From Immersiella caudata (taxonomy: Eukaryota > Ascomycota > Sordariomycetes > Sordariales > Lasiosphaeriaceae), in assembly GCA_030512335.1 (NCBI GenBank), contig JAULSU010000005.1, positions 992,001 to 1,056,000 of the forward strand: 64,000 nucleotides of DNA, given 5' to 3'. This document shows positions 21,118 through 32,230 of this stretch, piece after piece (position 1 is the stretch's first letter; every line of letters begins with the position of its first letter). Position numbers and translations under genes: made by a program. The notes below the pieces were generated by a model, which saw only the letters and a program-made list of their open reading frames with translations, was not told where the DNA came from and ran no database searches.

Positions 21118-21639
21118 TCAGCCCTCGATACCCACAGTTGCGGCCTTTGTGAAGTGGTAATACAGGGCTTTGAGTGTCAACCAAACGATTAAAACCCAGA
21201 GCTCCAGTAACACAACCAAGACTTTCTAGGCTATGCAGAGAATGGTCCCAAAGGTGGATAGAGTCGATATCACCCAGGTGAACAGGATGTTAGTTGTCCC
21301 GATCAATATCCCGCTGAACAGGATTGTAGCTGTTCTAAACAACAGAGCGGCAAACCCCACAACAATGACACGACCTAGGATGTCCTCAATCTCCGTCAGT
21401 ATGCTAACTTCGTCCTCGACAGTTTCCTCCGCTGCTTCCGATGCCTCTTCAGCTTCCGATATCTCTTCGATGTGCGATGTCGAGCCTCCCGAAGCCTCAG
21501 CGCGGGAATCGCGGGGAGCGCTCTCCGGCTTTGGCGTTGACAGGGGACTTGGCGGGTTGCGAAAGAGGTCGCTCGAGGTTGGAAGCTTGGGTGATGTGAG
21601 ATTGGACACCTGCAGGGGTGATGAGCTAACTGTGTTCAT
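21118..21639 (-). CDS. small hypothetical protein with C-terminal hydrophobic segments
   Basis: No family is recognised. From ATG 21639 an 80-residue Ser/Pro/Glu-rich N-terminus (acidic EAEEASEAAEETVEDE) precedes a hydrophobic hairpin, VIVVGFAALLFRTATILFSG. Unspliced, the frame stops at TAG 21228-21226 after 137 aa. Removing a possible 48-nt intron 21273-21226 (GTGATA donor, CCTAG acceptor) deletes that stop and continues into a second strong hydrophobic stretch, VLVVLLELWVLIVWLTLKAL, ending at TGA 21120-21118 (157 aa). Even without splicing, the sequence past the TAG is in frame and membrane-like. The boundary given is the longer model. It could also be one gene with the downstream minus-strand protein. 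Confidence 0.5.
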
Positions 21640-22304
21640 CTTGGATTAGCATGTAAAGATGGTGATGATGGAGGTCGCATGCAGAAGGCCAAAGTGCATG
21701 ATCCTCATCGAGATGGTTTGTTGCAACGTATCGATCAGGGAAGAGAGCGCAAGGTTGGGCATTATGCACTCGATCTGGCCCGATAAGTAGGGAAAGTGCG
21801 CTTACCTCGGCGGAGAGGGCGAGTTCTCCCTCTCCAACTCAACGTTCCTGCGAGCAAGACTGGCAATGATGGCACAGAGACCGAGGCAGAAATTGTGGCA
21901 AGTCAAAATACAGTGTTATCGAAGTGATCGAAGTGATCGAAGTGCTAGTCAAAATCCAGTTGATCAATATTTGGGACGAAAGTGGCAGAACGGGGCACGC
22001 GAAGGAACGCGAAGAATGCGGTTTCCTCACCGATATCAACCATCAGACGGAAACACCAATGACCGCTCCACCTACCCAGGCTCCAGGCACCCACTCTTCA
22101 GGCATTTCTTCTTCCATGAGGTTACAGATAGCGCTGCTTTGAAATAATGCACCGCATATTTATGAAGCTACCAGCCGGGGTATCTGTCTATGTAGACCTT
22201 TCAGGCCCATCTTCAACGCATCATCTTTCTACACCCATGGCCACAACTCCGCCTCCCGGTCTCGCCACAATCCACAGATCCGTAATAGCCTCCGCGACGA
22301 GAAC
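21640..22304. other. intergenic
   Basis: No gene is supported. A 9-bp tandem repeat is listed separately. The region holds the promoter of the small membrane protein gene and the 3' flank of the TANGO2 homologue. Confidence 0.5.
21918..21944. repeat. (ATCGAAGTG)3 minisatellite
   Basis: Three perfect consecutive 9-bp copies in a non-coding stretch. Confidence 0.85.
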
Positions 22305-23396
22305 TCAAAGGTGGCTCTCCAGCTCGCGCTCCTCATCTGAGTTCCAACCCTCAATCTTGAAGTTGAACTTTACGTCTCCCTGCCCTCGAGGGATGGCATT
22401 GCCATTCGAATCCCAAAGGGCGCGTTCCGTGTAAGAAACATTTCCGTCCCAGTCGACAAGCACAAGCGTCTGTCGCTGCGTCCCATAGAGGCCCGTCTGA
22501 TACCCGCTCACGCTCATGTCGGGCTGCCCCGGCAACTCCTCTCCCGCCGGACCGTCCTCCGTAAGCTCGGGCTTGTCCGACACTCGGGCCTCCTGCATCT
22601 CCCGCTGATGCTCCGCACCGCCGAACGCCGGGACAAAAATGGTGTGCTTTAGGAACGGGATACCCTCTTCGAGATCCATGTTGTGATTAGACGGGAAGTC
22701 GTTGGTGTCCAAAATCTTGAACAGGGCGTCCTGCAACTCCTGCTCGCTCACATCCTTCTCCACGGCACGGGTGATCGTCTGTGCAAGCGCCTCCGAGCCT
22801 TTCTGGACCTTGGGCCATAGCGGCTCGTCGTCCACATTTCTAATGTAGGTGGCGTTGCTGAGGCCGTAGACATTTCCGCGCTTGCCGCAAATCCAGGGGA
22901 TATGGTCCTTGTGGTCGTGGCGATTCGAGAGGATGGCCAGCGGCTCAAGCCGCTGAGCCCCCTTTTGCTTGCGGAGCTTGCCGCAGATGAGGGAGAAACC
23001 GCCGACACCCTTAACGTCGCCGCTCTCAACCATCCGGCGGGTGAAGGACTCCGTTGACTCCTGCGGGTCCGCCGCCAGCCATGCCGTCACGATGCCGCCA
23101 CGGCTCCGCTTGCCGTGCACGGGATGCGCCGCATCGTGGTTGCTCGTTTCGCGGTAGTTGGTGAGAACGGCAAAGTTGCCCCCTTTTGTGATGCCCAGCC
23201 ATGCGCCGTGTTCGGCACGTTGAAGATCCCGGCTGGAAAGAACTTCGACTTCGACCGGGTTGGAAGAAGAGGCGGATGATGCTAGCGTCGTCCACCAGTG
23301 AGGTTTACTTGTGGGACGAAGGATGTATTCGTCACGGTTGTCGATGGCGATGAGCGCATACTTGGGATGCGAGGTCGTCAAGAGGGCGATGCACAT
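22305..23396 (-). CDS. TANGO2 homologue (NRDE family protein)
   Basis: An intronless 363-aa minus-strand gene. It opens MCIALLTT with Cys2 and has the family-naming motif NRDE at residues 20-23, then RPT, SRDL(Q)...GAWLGI..GGNFAVLTNYRE and SRGGIVTAWL, with GGFSLICG and GNVYGLSNAT further on and TGLYGTQRQTLVLVDWDGNV near the end. All are diagnostic of TANGO2/NRDE proteins, an Ntn-hydrolase-like fold. Animal TANGO2 is linked to Golgi organisation, lipid metabolism and haem handling; the fungal role is not established. Length and motifs look complete, and high GC third positions indicate an expressed gene. Confidence 0.95.
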   Translation of the reverse strand: MCIALLTTSHPKYALIAIDNRDEYILRPTSKPHWWTTLASSASSSNPVEVEVLSSRDLQRAEHGAWLGITKGGNFAVLTNYRETSNHDAAHPVHGKRSRGGIVTAWLAADPQESTESFTRRMVESGDVKGVGGFSLICGKLRKQKGAQRLEPLAILSNRHDHKDHIPWICGKRGNVYGLSNATYIRNVDDEPLWPKVQKGSEALAQTITRAVEKDVSEQELQDALFKILDTNDFPSNHNMDLEEGIPFLKHTIFVPAFGGAEHQREMQEARVSDKPELTEDGPAGEELPGQPDMSVSGYQTGLYGTQRQTLVLVDWDGNVSYTERALWDSNGNAIPRGQGDVKFNFKIEGWNSDEERELESHL

Positions 23397-24704
23397 GGTC
23401 GTTGGATAGGGTTAGGATAAGGATAACTAGGGATGTCGAATCGTTTGTTGTAGGGATGTTCTGGTTTGGGTTGGGTGGAATGGGGATCCTCGCCACTTCA
23501 ACATTGGAAGTCTCGGGGTCCTGGAGTAATTATAGCACGGTCAGATGGGATAAGCCGAAGCTAGCAGGCTACCCGGATGGGCGGCTCTGGTGGAATATGA
23601 CATTGAATCGCGCCGCGGTGATGCACAGATGCCATTGAACAGCGGTGCGCATCAGGCCATCCAACGGTCCATCCCAAGCTTGGGAAACGGCGTTGCATTG
23701 ATCGGGTTGCATCGAGCGACCTAGCCTCCACTTCAGCCACAGGCCATGGCCTGACATCCCACACGCTTTTTTGTGGAGGCCGAGGTCAGAGGAAAGGGTC
23801 CACGGCAATGGGCCAATGTAGCATCGGAGGCGTTGCCCTTCCTTCGCTTCGTTGAGTGCGATGCCCGTAGCTCCCCAGATTCCATGCCAGGTTGCGGCGC
23901 ACCACCTAGCCAATTGTGGGGGATCCACGATCGGCCAGTTGCGCGGGTCCGGCAGCGGAGGTGACCAGCCGCTGGCCTTCGAGAGCCAGATCTCGATGAT
24001 GTTTGGCGCCTTTCCGTCCCAAAAAGGTATGGGCATCTGAACCTGCAACCAAGAAAGATCGTTCACGATGATATACCTAGGGTCAAGCACAAAACTGCGT
24101 GGGTCTGTATTTCTTGGAGTTTCGGCTTGTCAGTCAGAGTGTTGGTGACTTTTCCCTGGCGGGATTCGTCATCCAGTATCCAGTGGTGAGGGGCAATGCC
24201 GAGAACGAGGTGCATGTCTAGACTCCTCGGAGATGGTTGCGCATCCGTAAATCCATGCAAATCCCTTCTCAACCTCCAGCGCAAGAAGTGCTAAATGGAT
24301 GACTACTAATGGATCGGCTAGATCTTGGATCTCAGGGCGGCTGGTAAAGAGGGCAGAATTTCGGAGACGGCGAACGCGAGGCGTGTGACGTGGAAAAGTG
24401 CTGCCAACTGCCCCTCTTTGACCAGATGGGCCAATCAGAGGCGCCAATTTGAGGCGGTGTGGAGGGGCCTTTCACCCCGCCAATGTTTTGGGCGACTGTG
24501 TGCCACTGCGGGGTCCATCGCTGCACTGAAAACTCTGCTTGACTCATCACTGGACGGCGCGCTGCCAGCTGAAGTATTTCAGCGACATCGGGCTGCCAAC
24601 TTTCCCAAATTTCCCATCATCTCGAACTTCCACCGCTTTGCCGTTAACCACCTGCTCGCCATTGACGAACCCGGTCCTCTCACCAGAAACGAACCTCAGC
24701 CAAA
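23397..24704. other. intergenic between TANGO2 homologue and homocitrate synthase
   Basis: The two genes diverge. A Trp-rich minus-strand frame (23569-24090) was judged spurious. A TGACTCA site is listed separately. Confidence 0.5.
24540..24546. promoter_or_regulatory. candidate Gcn4/CPC-1 binding site (TGACTCA)
   Basis: A perfect TGACTCA heptamer lies 158 bp upstream of the homocitrate synthase ATG. Fungal lysine-biosynthesis genes are classic targets of cross-pathway control by Gcn4/CpcA/CPC-1. The same heptamer occurs elsewhere in the window by chance, so position is the main support. Confidence 0.45.
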
Positions 24705-26555
24705 ATGTGCGGAACCGACAGCGCAAACGGTGCGCCCGCCGTCAACGGCAGCAACGGGGTCTCGAACGGCAATGGCAGTGTTAGTCGAGCGCAGTCGCTC
24801 GGGGAGAGCTCTGACTGATCGCGTGTCCAGGCCAACTTCCGATCGAACCCCTACCAGCCCGTGGGCGACTTTCTTTCCAATGTCGACAAGTTCAAGATCA
24901 TCGAGTCGACGCTTCGCGGTGCGTGCGCGCTCCTTGCGCTTCTGTCCTAGGTCGTTTGCTGACAGTCAGTGAAGAGGGCGAGCAGTTCGCGAACGCCTAC
25001 TTCGACACCGAGACCAAGATCAAGATGTTAGTTACCCCGCGCCGACTAGCTGCGAATCCCTAGCCCTTGCTAACCTCGCTTCTGCTCGACAGTGCCAAGG
25101 GTATGCTTGATGACGCCCCGCCCACAGCAAGCCCCTGTCGCTAACACGGACACCCCTCTTGACAGCCCTGGATGCGTTCGGAGTTGACTACATTGAATTG
25201 ACGTCGCCCGCTGCGTCTGAGCAGTCCCGCAAGGATTGCGAGGCTATCTGCAAGCTCGGTCTCAAGGTGCGTTTCCATTTTGCTGGTGTGAAGAGCCCGG
25301 AGCTAACTCAATTTTAGGCCAAGATTCTCACCCGTGAGTTACCCTGGGATGGGGGCCGAACAAATCGACTAACACGACGCAGATGTTCGCTGCGACATGC
25401 GCGACGCCAAGCTGGCTGTCGAGACTGGTGTAGACGGGTTGGACGTTGTCATTGGCACATCGAGCTTCCTCCGTGAGCACAGCCATGGCAAGGATATGGC
25501 CTACATTGAGAAGACTGCCATCGAGGTCATCGAGTACATCAAGTCCAAGGGCCTCGAGGTTCGATGTCAGTTTGTGTGCATTCCCGGGGTTGGATCAGCT
25601 GCTAACTGCTCACAGTCTCCAGCGAGGACTCTTTCCGCTCCGATCTCGTCGACCTCCTGTCCCTTTACCGCGCCGTCGACAAGGTTGGCGTCCACCGCGT
25701 CGGTATCGCCGACACTGTTGGCTGCGCTTCTCCCCGTCAAGTTTACGACGTATGTAACCTCAGAAACTCGTACGAGGGCACTTGTTAACTGTGTTTGCAG
25801 CTCGTCCGCACTCTGAGGGGCGTCGTTTCTTGCGATATCGAGACCCATTTCCACAACGATACCGGCTGCAGCATTGCCAACGCGTACTGCGCCCTCGAGG
25901 CCGGCGCCACTCACATCGATACCAGCGTTCTCGGAAGTAGGTGCTCCGGATTTCCCATTGTGGTGCACATCACTAATCGTACCGTCTAGTCGGTGAGCGT
26001 AACGGCATCACTCCCCTTGGTGGCCTGATGGCCCGCATGGTTGTGACCGCCCCTGAGTACGTCAAGAGCAAGTACAAGCTTCACATGATCAAGGAGGTGC
26101 GTTTTTTAGGCCCGTTCCCCAGAATCGCCCAACACTGACCCGAGCAGATTGAGGATATGGTTGCTGAGGCCGTCGAGGTCAACACTCCCTTCAACAACCC
26201 CATCACCGGTTTCTGCGCTTTCACCCACAAGGCCGGTATCCACGCCAAGGCCATCCTCAACAACCCCAGCACCTACGAGATTCTCAACCCTGCCGACTTC
26301 GGCCTGACACGCTACGTCCACTTCGCTTCCCGTCTCACTGGCTGGAACGCCGTCAAGACTCGCGTGGGCCAGCTGGGCCTCACCATGACCGACGACCAGG
26401 TCAAGGAAGTGACGGCCAAGATCAAGACGCTTGCCGATGTCAGGCCAATTGCCATCGACGACGCCGACTCGATCATCAGGAGTTTCCACCTCAGCCTGAA
26501 CGAGCCGGCAGCACAAAACGGAGAGGCAGCACTAGTCGCTGCGGCGAGCGCATAG
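24705..26555 (+). CDS. homocitrate synthase (lysine biosynthesis, LYS20/21 type)
   Basis: Eleven exons: 24705-24779, 24831-24918, 24975-25026, 25093-25100, 25166-25266, 25318-25333, 25383-25565, 25616-25749, 25801-25936, 25990-26096 and 26148-26555, giving 435 aa. Introns are 49-66 nt GT-AG and all phases close. Exon 4 is only 8 nt and exon 6 only 16. The enzyme condenses acetyl-CoA with 2-oxoglutarate, the first step of the alpha-aminoadipate pathway to lysine. Motifs: STLREGEQF (substrate Arg/Glu), ELTSPAAS, GIADTVGCA, the metal-binding ETHFHNDTGCSIANA, and THKAGIHAKAI. It is feedback-regulated by lysine in fungi. The N-terminus is Asn/Gly-rich and variable. A TGACTCA site lies upstream. 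Confidence 0.97.
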
Positions 26556-28537
26556 TTCTCACGATTTGGATGGTTTTGTTTTTGTATGAATGGGCATTTC
26601 GCATGTTTTGGTTGCACCACATAACCGGAGTTTTGTTTTGGGCAAAAAGGGGTCGAACGGCAAGCGGTGGTTTGACTCGAGCGTTTGCCGTATCCGGAAA
26701 AGTTCGGTGCGGTACTTTTGAACTAGATAAAAGCTATTGGCAGGGCACTCAGGTAGTTGTCCAGATGCCTACAAATAACATTGTAACATCTAACTCTCTC
26801 CTGAGCCGTGTGATGGTTGGGTCGACACTGAGCGCTGGATTATGGGCCGCTTCTACAGAAGCCGTGATGATGGTCGGGGCGGTATGGGCCGAAACGCAGT
26901 CAAAGTCAAAAAGAATACCGCATGCAGGGTTGTTCCTGATAGAAATCAAGCCTCATCCACACCGGCGAGGCCGGTTGGGAGACGCCTGGGAAGCCCGTTC
27001 GTTGCTGCTAGGCGCACTCTGGCCCAACGGGAGCGCAAAAGCGCAAAGCACTAAAGCAAGCTGCGTCACTGCGCTTTCTCGCCCTAGCTCGGGCATAACT
27101 CAAATTTGCAGTGGGCGGTCAACGCATTTCCGCTGATGGTGGTTGGGTCGTCGTTTCGGGGTTCCATTTGGGCCTCTGGCGCCATCCTTCAGGGGGTTCG
27201 TCGGCTCAGCCATCGACGTCATCGTGCGTTTGAGACCCTTCCAACATCTTTCCGGGATGCTGTGAGCCCCTCTGCTGCGAATAGGATCCAGGGCAGGTCG
27301 CCGGTTTTTGCTCGCACGAACATGATGCCCAACTTCTTCGAGCCAGCTTCATTGGGGCCAACGATGAGAGCCGGGAGATCGTCGCGGGGGCTGGCTCTGG
27401 CTAGTGTTACGTTAGGTGCGAACGAGAGAGGTGGTGGGAACCCTGCCCAACGCGGGAGCTGGGAACTGAAGATCAACAGGACGGAGCTTGAGGGTGCACC
27501 CCGCTGGATCCGTGGCTGGGGAATAGCTGCTAATGAGTACCTAGCTGCCCGACCGTCCGTCCCAACAGTCAGGAGGGAGAGAAGGGGTCCATGGTCTTGG
27601 CTGGTAGTCGGAGAAAAAAGACCCTGGAGGATCAATATGCTTTGACGAGGCGGAACCAGGGCTGGGAAACGTGCAGTGACGCTGTTTGACTAGGGACGAG
27701 GTGTTCCAATGTGGTGGTAAAGGCTGTTAGATGGGACGGGTAGGATGGCTGGAAGCGCTAACAAGTGCTATCAGCTGTTCGCGAACCGCTCTGATGGAAA
27801 GAGCTCCCGTCCGAGCTCTGCATCAGGTCAACTGCATCCGAAAAAGAAAAGGTCTACGCGATGGGGCGTGATTGCGCAAACGCCCGGAGCGATAAAATGG
27901 TGATACCTCGCTGGTTTGCTATGCCGTTCCCGATGTGTTGCTGCCATTTCGACACGACAAACAGACACCAGCGGGTTTGAAGTCAGGCAACTGCTTGTGG
28001 TCAGTGTCTCGCCATCTTGCGGTCAGGCAACTAAACAACACCAAACACCCCTCAGTTGACCAGACGGAATTCTCTCTGCGGGCATCACAGTTTGGAACCC
28101 ATAAAACGCATCCTCTTCTTCGAAAGGCCTCCATCCGTCTGCGGACTCAGCATCGCATCACAGGGAGCGGAACAGAATTTGAGGTGGGGCATCAACGCTG
28201 CTGCTGCCCCATCGTGAGTGGTCCGAGGCTGTGCTTGGCTCCCTCACGACTGGACGGCCAGCACCACCCCCCTGTTTTTGCTGTTTCGGGTGGCTCGACT
28301 GTCGTCATAGGACCAATATCTTGGACGCGGGGCTCCCTCTTGAAGATCTTGGGTCCTCAACACCCGCTTCCCACCACCCCCATTGTCGAAATTGCTCGAA
28401 ACATACCCAGGAAGATCTTCACACCCACCACCTCTTTTCTCCCAGGAGAGAGCCGCCGCTTTTTTGCTTCAATTTCTTGCGCTGGACCCGTTCATCTACT
28501 TCGGCACCCCTGTTGAGCCAGCCTTGTCACCGACGTC
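26556..28537. other. 2-kb intergenic region, no supported gene
   Basis: Frames of up to 190 codons occur, but they show no domain or coherent codon bias. The last 500 bp, pyrimidine-rich, look like the promoter and 5' UTR of the DUF8035-type gene. Confidence 0.5.
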
Positions 28538-30137
28538 ATGGCCTTTCGGTCGTCTGTTCCCGAGCTGACCCGCGAGCGCGAGCGCGGCGACCGCTTGGAT
28601 CGAGACCGCTACCATTTTGAGTACGATCGCGACCGCGAGCGTAATCGGGATGGGTACATGGACGTCCGCGAACGCTTTGAGAGGGACGACGACCATGTCT
28701 ACGCGCGCGGCGCTCGAGTTCGCGACGCCTCGGAGCGACGGTACCGCCGGTATGACGGAGAAGACGACGTTGTCCTTCGCGAACGCCGCTACGACGAGGG
28801 GCCGCGCCGCCGGCTTTCGCCGCCCGATAGCGAGGTGGGTCGGAGGGTCTTCATTGAGAGAGAACGAGAGAGACTTCGCAGTCCGTCGCCGCCGCCGAAG
28901 AGACGCCCAGGAGGCCCCATAAGGAGGCAGTCAAGCTTGGACACATTTGACCGCCGACCGATCCACCATTTTGACCGCGATTACAGCCCTCCTGGAAGGG
29001 GAAGCGAGTACCGTGCGCCTCCCTACGTCGACATCCCACTACCGCGTCACAAGGCTCTACCCCCTCCTAGGAGATATGCCGAGCGAGATTTCTACGAAGA
29101 GGTACATGTCGCGGATCCACCTCGATTCGGCGATGATGAATTCCGTCTTCCGGAACGCGTCCACGAAAAGGAGATTGTGCGCACTCGTCGTCGGCGGTCC
29201 CGGAGCCGCTCATCGCGGACGACGCGCCGTAGTTCGAGGTCTTCCAGCACGAGCAGCTCAAGCACTAGCGGCGGAACATCCATCACGGCACGGAGCGAGT
29301 ATCCGAAGAAGGGGAAAACTCGCATTCCTGCTCGCTTGGTCTCCAAGAGGGCACTCATTGAGTACGGATATCCGTACGTCGAGGAGGTGAGCAGTCTCCC
29401 CGTCCCCGCGTTACGGCCGAGCTAACACGCCACAGGGCAACACCATCATCGTTCAGAAGGCTCTCGGTCAGCAAAACATCGACGATTTACTCAAGCTTTC
29501 TGACGAGTATAAGAAGAGTGAGTTCCCTATCCCTGGTCCCTATCCCTGGTTTCGAGCAGTGCAATACTGATGTGTCACAGGCGAACTTGAGATCCTAGCT
29601 GCACGCTCAAGCGCTGGGGATTTCATCGAAGAACGCCGGACCGAGATCATTGAGGTTGCTCCTCCATCCCGCCATAGTGCTGTACTTGTGGCCGCACCAG
29701 CGCCCCCGCCTCCTCCGGTGTTGGCTGTGCCTGCTCCCGCCCCCGCCCCGGCAGTGCACTTTGTGGAAACCCCTGTCGTCCGCGACGTGTCGCCCGCTCG
29801 CACGTACACGACAAGCACAACGTCCTCGTACGACACTACCACGTCGTATGACAGCACCACATCCTACGACACGGCGACAACCGTGACGCCTCTAATCGTT
29901 GATACCCACGGCCCACATGGCGGGGAAATTGTGCTCGCAAAACCCCGGTCACGGAGCAGGCATAGCCGTCATGGGCGCCACGGAAGCCGGGACGTTGTGC
30001 GCGCCGAGAGGCTATCGACAGGTGAGCTCGTGCTCTACGAAGAGGAGGTGGAGCATGTTGAGGAGCCGACAAGGGGGGTTAGGATTGAGAAGGACCGAAA
30101 AGGTAGGATGTCTATTAGTGTGCCGAAATATCGGTAA
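28538..30137 (+). CDS. DUF8035-type RD/RS-rich protein
   Basis: Three exons, 28538-29386, 29436-29517 and 29581-30137 (introns 49 and 63 nt), encode 495 aa. The N-terminal 270 residues are extremely charged (Arg/Asp/Glu repeats such as DRDRERNRD and RERERLRSPSPPPKRR, then RRRRSRSRSSRTTRRSSRS), resembling SR-type disordered regions. A compact conserved block follows: LVSKRALIEYGYPYVEEGN and IIVQKALGQQNIDDLLKLSD with EYKKS, the DUF8035 core of filamentous-ascomycete proteins; both splices fall inside it. The C-terminus has a Pro/Ala run, a Tyr/Thr/Ser repeat (SYDTTTSYDSTTSYDT) and ends RMSISVPKYR. Function is unknown; an RNA- or chromatin-associated scaffold is only inference from composition. 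Confidence 0.9.
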
Positions 30138-30312
30138 AGGTGGGGTTGCTTTTCCCTGGCTTCTAGGGGAGTTGCTTGAGGGATAAGATGAGAACAGTTG
30201 GCTGACTGCATTATGAGCAGGTCCTCCCCCAAAGTTGATGAGGGCTATGCTGGCTACTCTGACATGAGGAAGCGGATTCATGAGCCCATTGCTTCTTTCT
30301 CTTTTTGGATAT

Positions 30313-30352
30313 GGGGGGGGGGGGGGGGGGGGGGTTTGGGGGTTTGGGGGTT
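30313..30352 (+). repeat. G22 homopolymer followed by (TTTGGGGG)2
   Basis: Twenty-two consecutive G residues (30313-30334) are followed by TTTGGGGG TTTGGGGG TTTGG. At least five G-tracts allow G-quadruplex formation. It lies about 180 bp downstream of the DUF8035-type stop codon, hence in the likely 3' UTR or terminator. It is not a TTAGGG telomere repeat. Confidence 0.9.
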
Positions 30353-31823
30353 TGGAAATATGCACGGTTGGGGAATAATGTCAGCAGCTATCTGCGTTTG
30401 TGATTTCGTCTTTTGGGTGTTGGCTGGCGAGTTTACTGTATGGGTGGTGGCTGTCTTATGATCATGACTTACGACTTTCCTCTTGTCTCTTTTCATGTTT
30501 GCATTGTTGAGAAAAGCACAAGATGTATCCGCATGCGAGGAGCTTCAGGGTGTCAGTATACAGCTTTGGTTTATGTCATTCTCAGTGAGCATCAACAGTG
30601 GAAATATACATCGATACCCATTGGACCATTGTCGATGCGTTGTGCGAACAACAAACAGTGGATTTGGAGGTTAGACGGAGCAGCTGGTGTTTTTTGCACG
30701 CAAGATGTATGATGGCATTTGTAATCAGGGGTTTGTTTTGGTCGAGCACAAGTTCAGGGGTATTCGAGAGTATTCAGGGGTGAACGGCTCCGATGACAGT
30801 GACTGGGGCTGAGTGAACTCGGGAATATACCAACCTGTTGTTAGGTATGTGTAAGCTATATGCACTTAAGCTGGCTCATTTGACTGACTTTGTATCTGAT
30901 TTTAGAGTGGTAAATCTGCCACGCCCGATACAACCCCCAGATAATATGCGGAAACTATCCAGTAAAATCGACAAAATCGACACAAAAGAGGTTGATGTCA
31001 CTTATCATTTCACGACCTTCAGACGCTTCATCGGCGCCATCCTGTCCCACAGGGCAGTTATACGGTTCACCCATATGGCTTCCAAGACGGTAGCGAGAAT
31101 AGTCGGGGCTGCGGCCACTGGATGCCATATTGCGGGAGCGGATGCCATCTCAAAGATTGCCTGCATCTTTAGTTAGTAGGGACACTATTATACTGTTGTC
31201 GCAAGTATTTGACTGAAGAGCAAGGTAGGTATTTTAAACGGGGTGGGGGGATAACTATAGGGCTAGGAACATACAGTTACGAGAGACAACGGGAGAAAGA
31301 CGAAACCGAGGAGGGTTACTCGGTTTACTGTTTGGGTTTGGGATACGGCTTCCGTGTTGAGTGCCTTAATGCATCAATGCCCTTTGATTAGCACTTTTAC
31401 GATTCAGTTATCAGGTATTCGCCTACTTACAAAACTGAGCAAATTCTGCTGTTAGCTAAGCAGTGTCTGTGATGCCAGCTCGTAGTAGCCGAAACGGACC
31501 AACATATTCTGTAATCTGTCGACTAGACTCGACCGGGATGAATTACTGGCATTGCTTGTTCGTGTGGTCCAACCTCTACGCCTGTGCCCGAGAAGCTCTC
31601 GGACGGGCCCCTAGTTATGTGAAGGGGAATCCGGGAATTGAGAAAGTCATAAAACCTGCGGTAGGCAGTGCGGGATTGACCGAGAGGGGTAACATGTGTT
31701 GGTCATTGATTCGATCCCACCTACTTACACTGCAAATTTCTGGCTACACAATCTGATGAGCTTGCCATCTTTAAAAACAATCTCCATTACATCAGTAGAG
31801 GTGTTTTTTTAGATTAATCTAGC
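30353..31823. other. AT-richer intergenic region, no supported gene
   Basis: Base composition shifts to noticeably more A/T than in flanking genes, mostly from 30800 to 31830. Frames are short and lack domains. This may be decayed repeat DNA next to the tRNA gene, a common insertion neighbourhood, but no element ends are visible. Confidence 0.4.
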
Positions 31824-31828
31824 AAAAA
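31824..31828 (-). terminator. RNA polymerase III T5 terminator
   Basis: Five T residues on the minus strand start 10 nt beyond the tRNA 3' end, a normal Pol III stop. Confidence 0.75.
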
Positions 31829-31837
31829 GGTAGATTT

Positions 31838-31931
31838 TGACGATGACGAGATTCGAACTCGCGCGGTTTCCCACTGCGGTTTATGTTTAAGGAACCTAAA
31901 CACAGCGCATTAACCACTCTGCCACATCGCC
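31838..31931 (-). tRNA. tRNA-Leu(UAG) with a 15-nt intron
   Basis: Minus strand. The acceptor stem GGCGATG pairs with CATCGTC (one G-U), discriminator A at 31838. Box A TGGCAGAGTGG and a box B-like GAGTTCGAATCTC are present. The anticodon stem CTGTG pairs with CGCAG; between them is TTTAGG, a 15-nt intron, then C, so the mature loop is TTTAGGC with anticodon TAG and G37, typical of leucine isoacceptors. A type II variable arm (TGGGAAACCGC) and a T stem GCGAG/CTCGT follow. The mature tRNA is 79 nt before CCA addition. The intron sits at the canonical 37/38 position. Confidence 0.88.
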
Positions 31932-32230
31932 TGTTTCATGTAGTTTAGAGTTGGAATGGCATTTGTCGTGTGGGGTGGTTTGGGGGGAGGCGTCACGGGC
32001 GTTCTCCACCTCACCAGTATACTTTCGTTTCCATTTGTTGAGTCTGTCTTCGGATCGCACTTTCCGATAAAGTTTGAGCCACATATGATGGAAGCAAGTG
32101 TACATAAGCCCGTGGTCCTCCCACCGTTTTCCGCTTCCAATCTCCCCTTCAACCACGAACGGCAACTGTCTGCCATCACGACCTCGATCCGCCATTGGGC
32201 CTCGATTTCGGCAGCGCACACTCCCTCAGC

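Noticed and set aside
23569..24090. 173-codon Trp-rich minus-strand frame
   Set aside because: Composition unlike real proteins, no splice partners, lies in a divergent promoter region.
30313..30352. Telomeric repeat
   Set aside because: Pattern is G22 and TTTGGGGG, not TTAGGG, and it is followed by normal genes.
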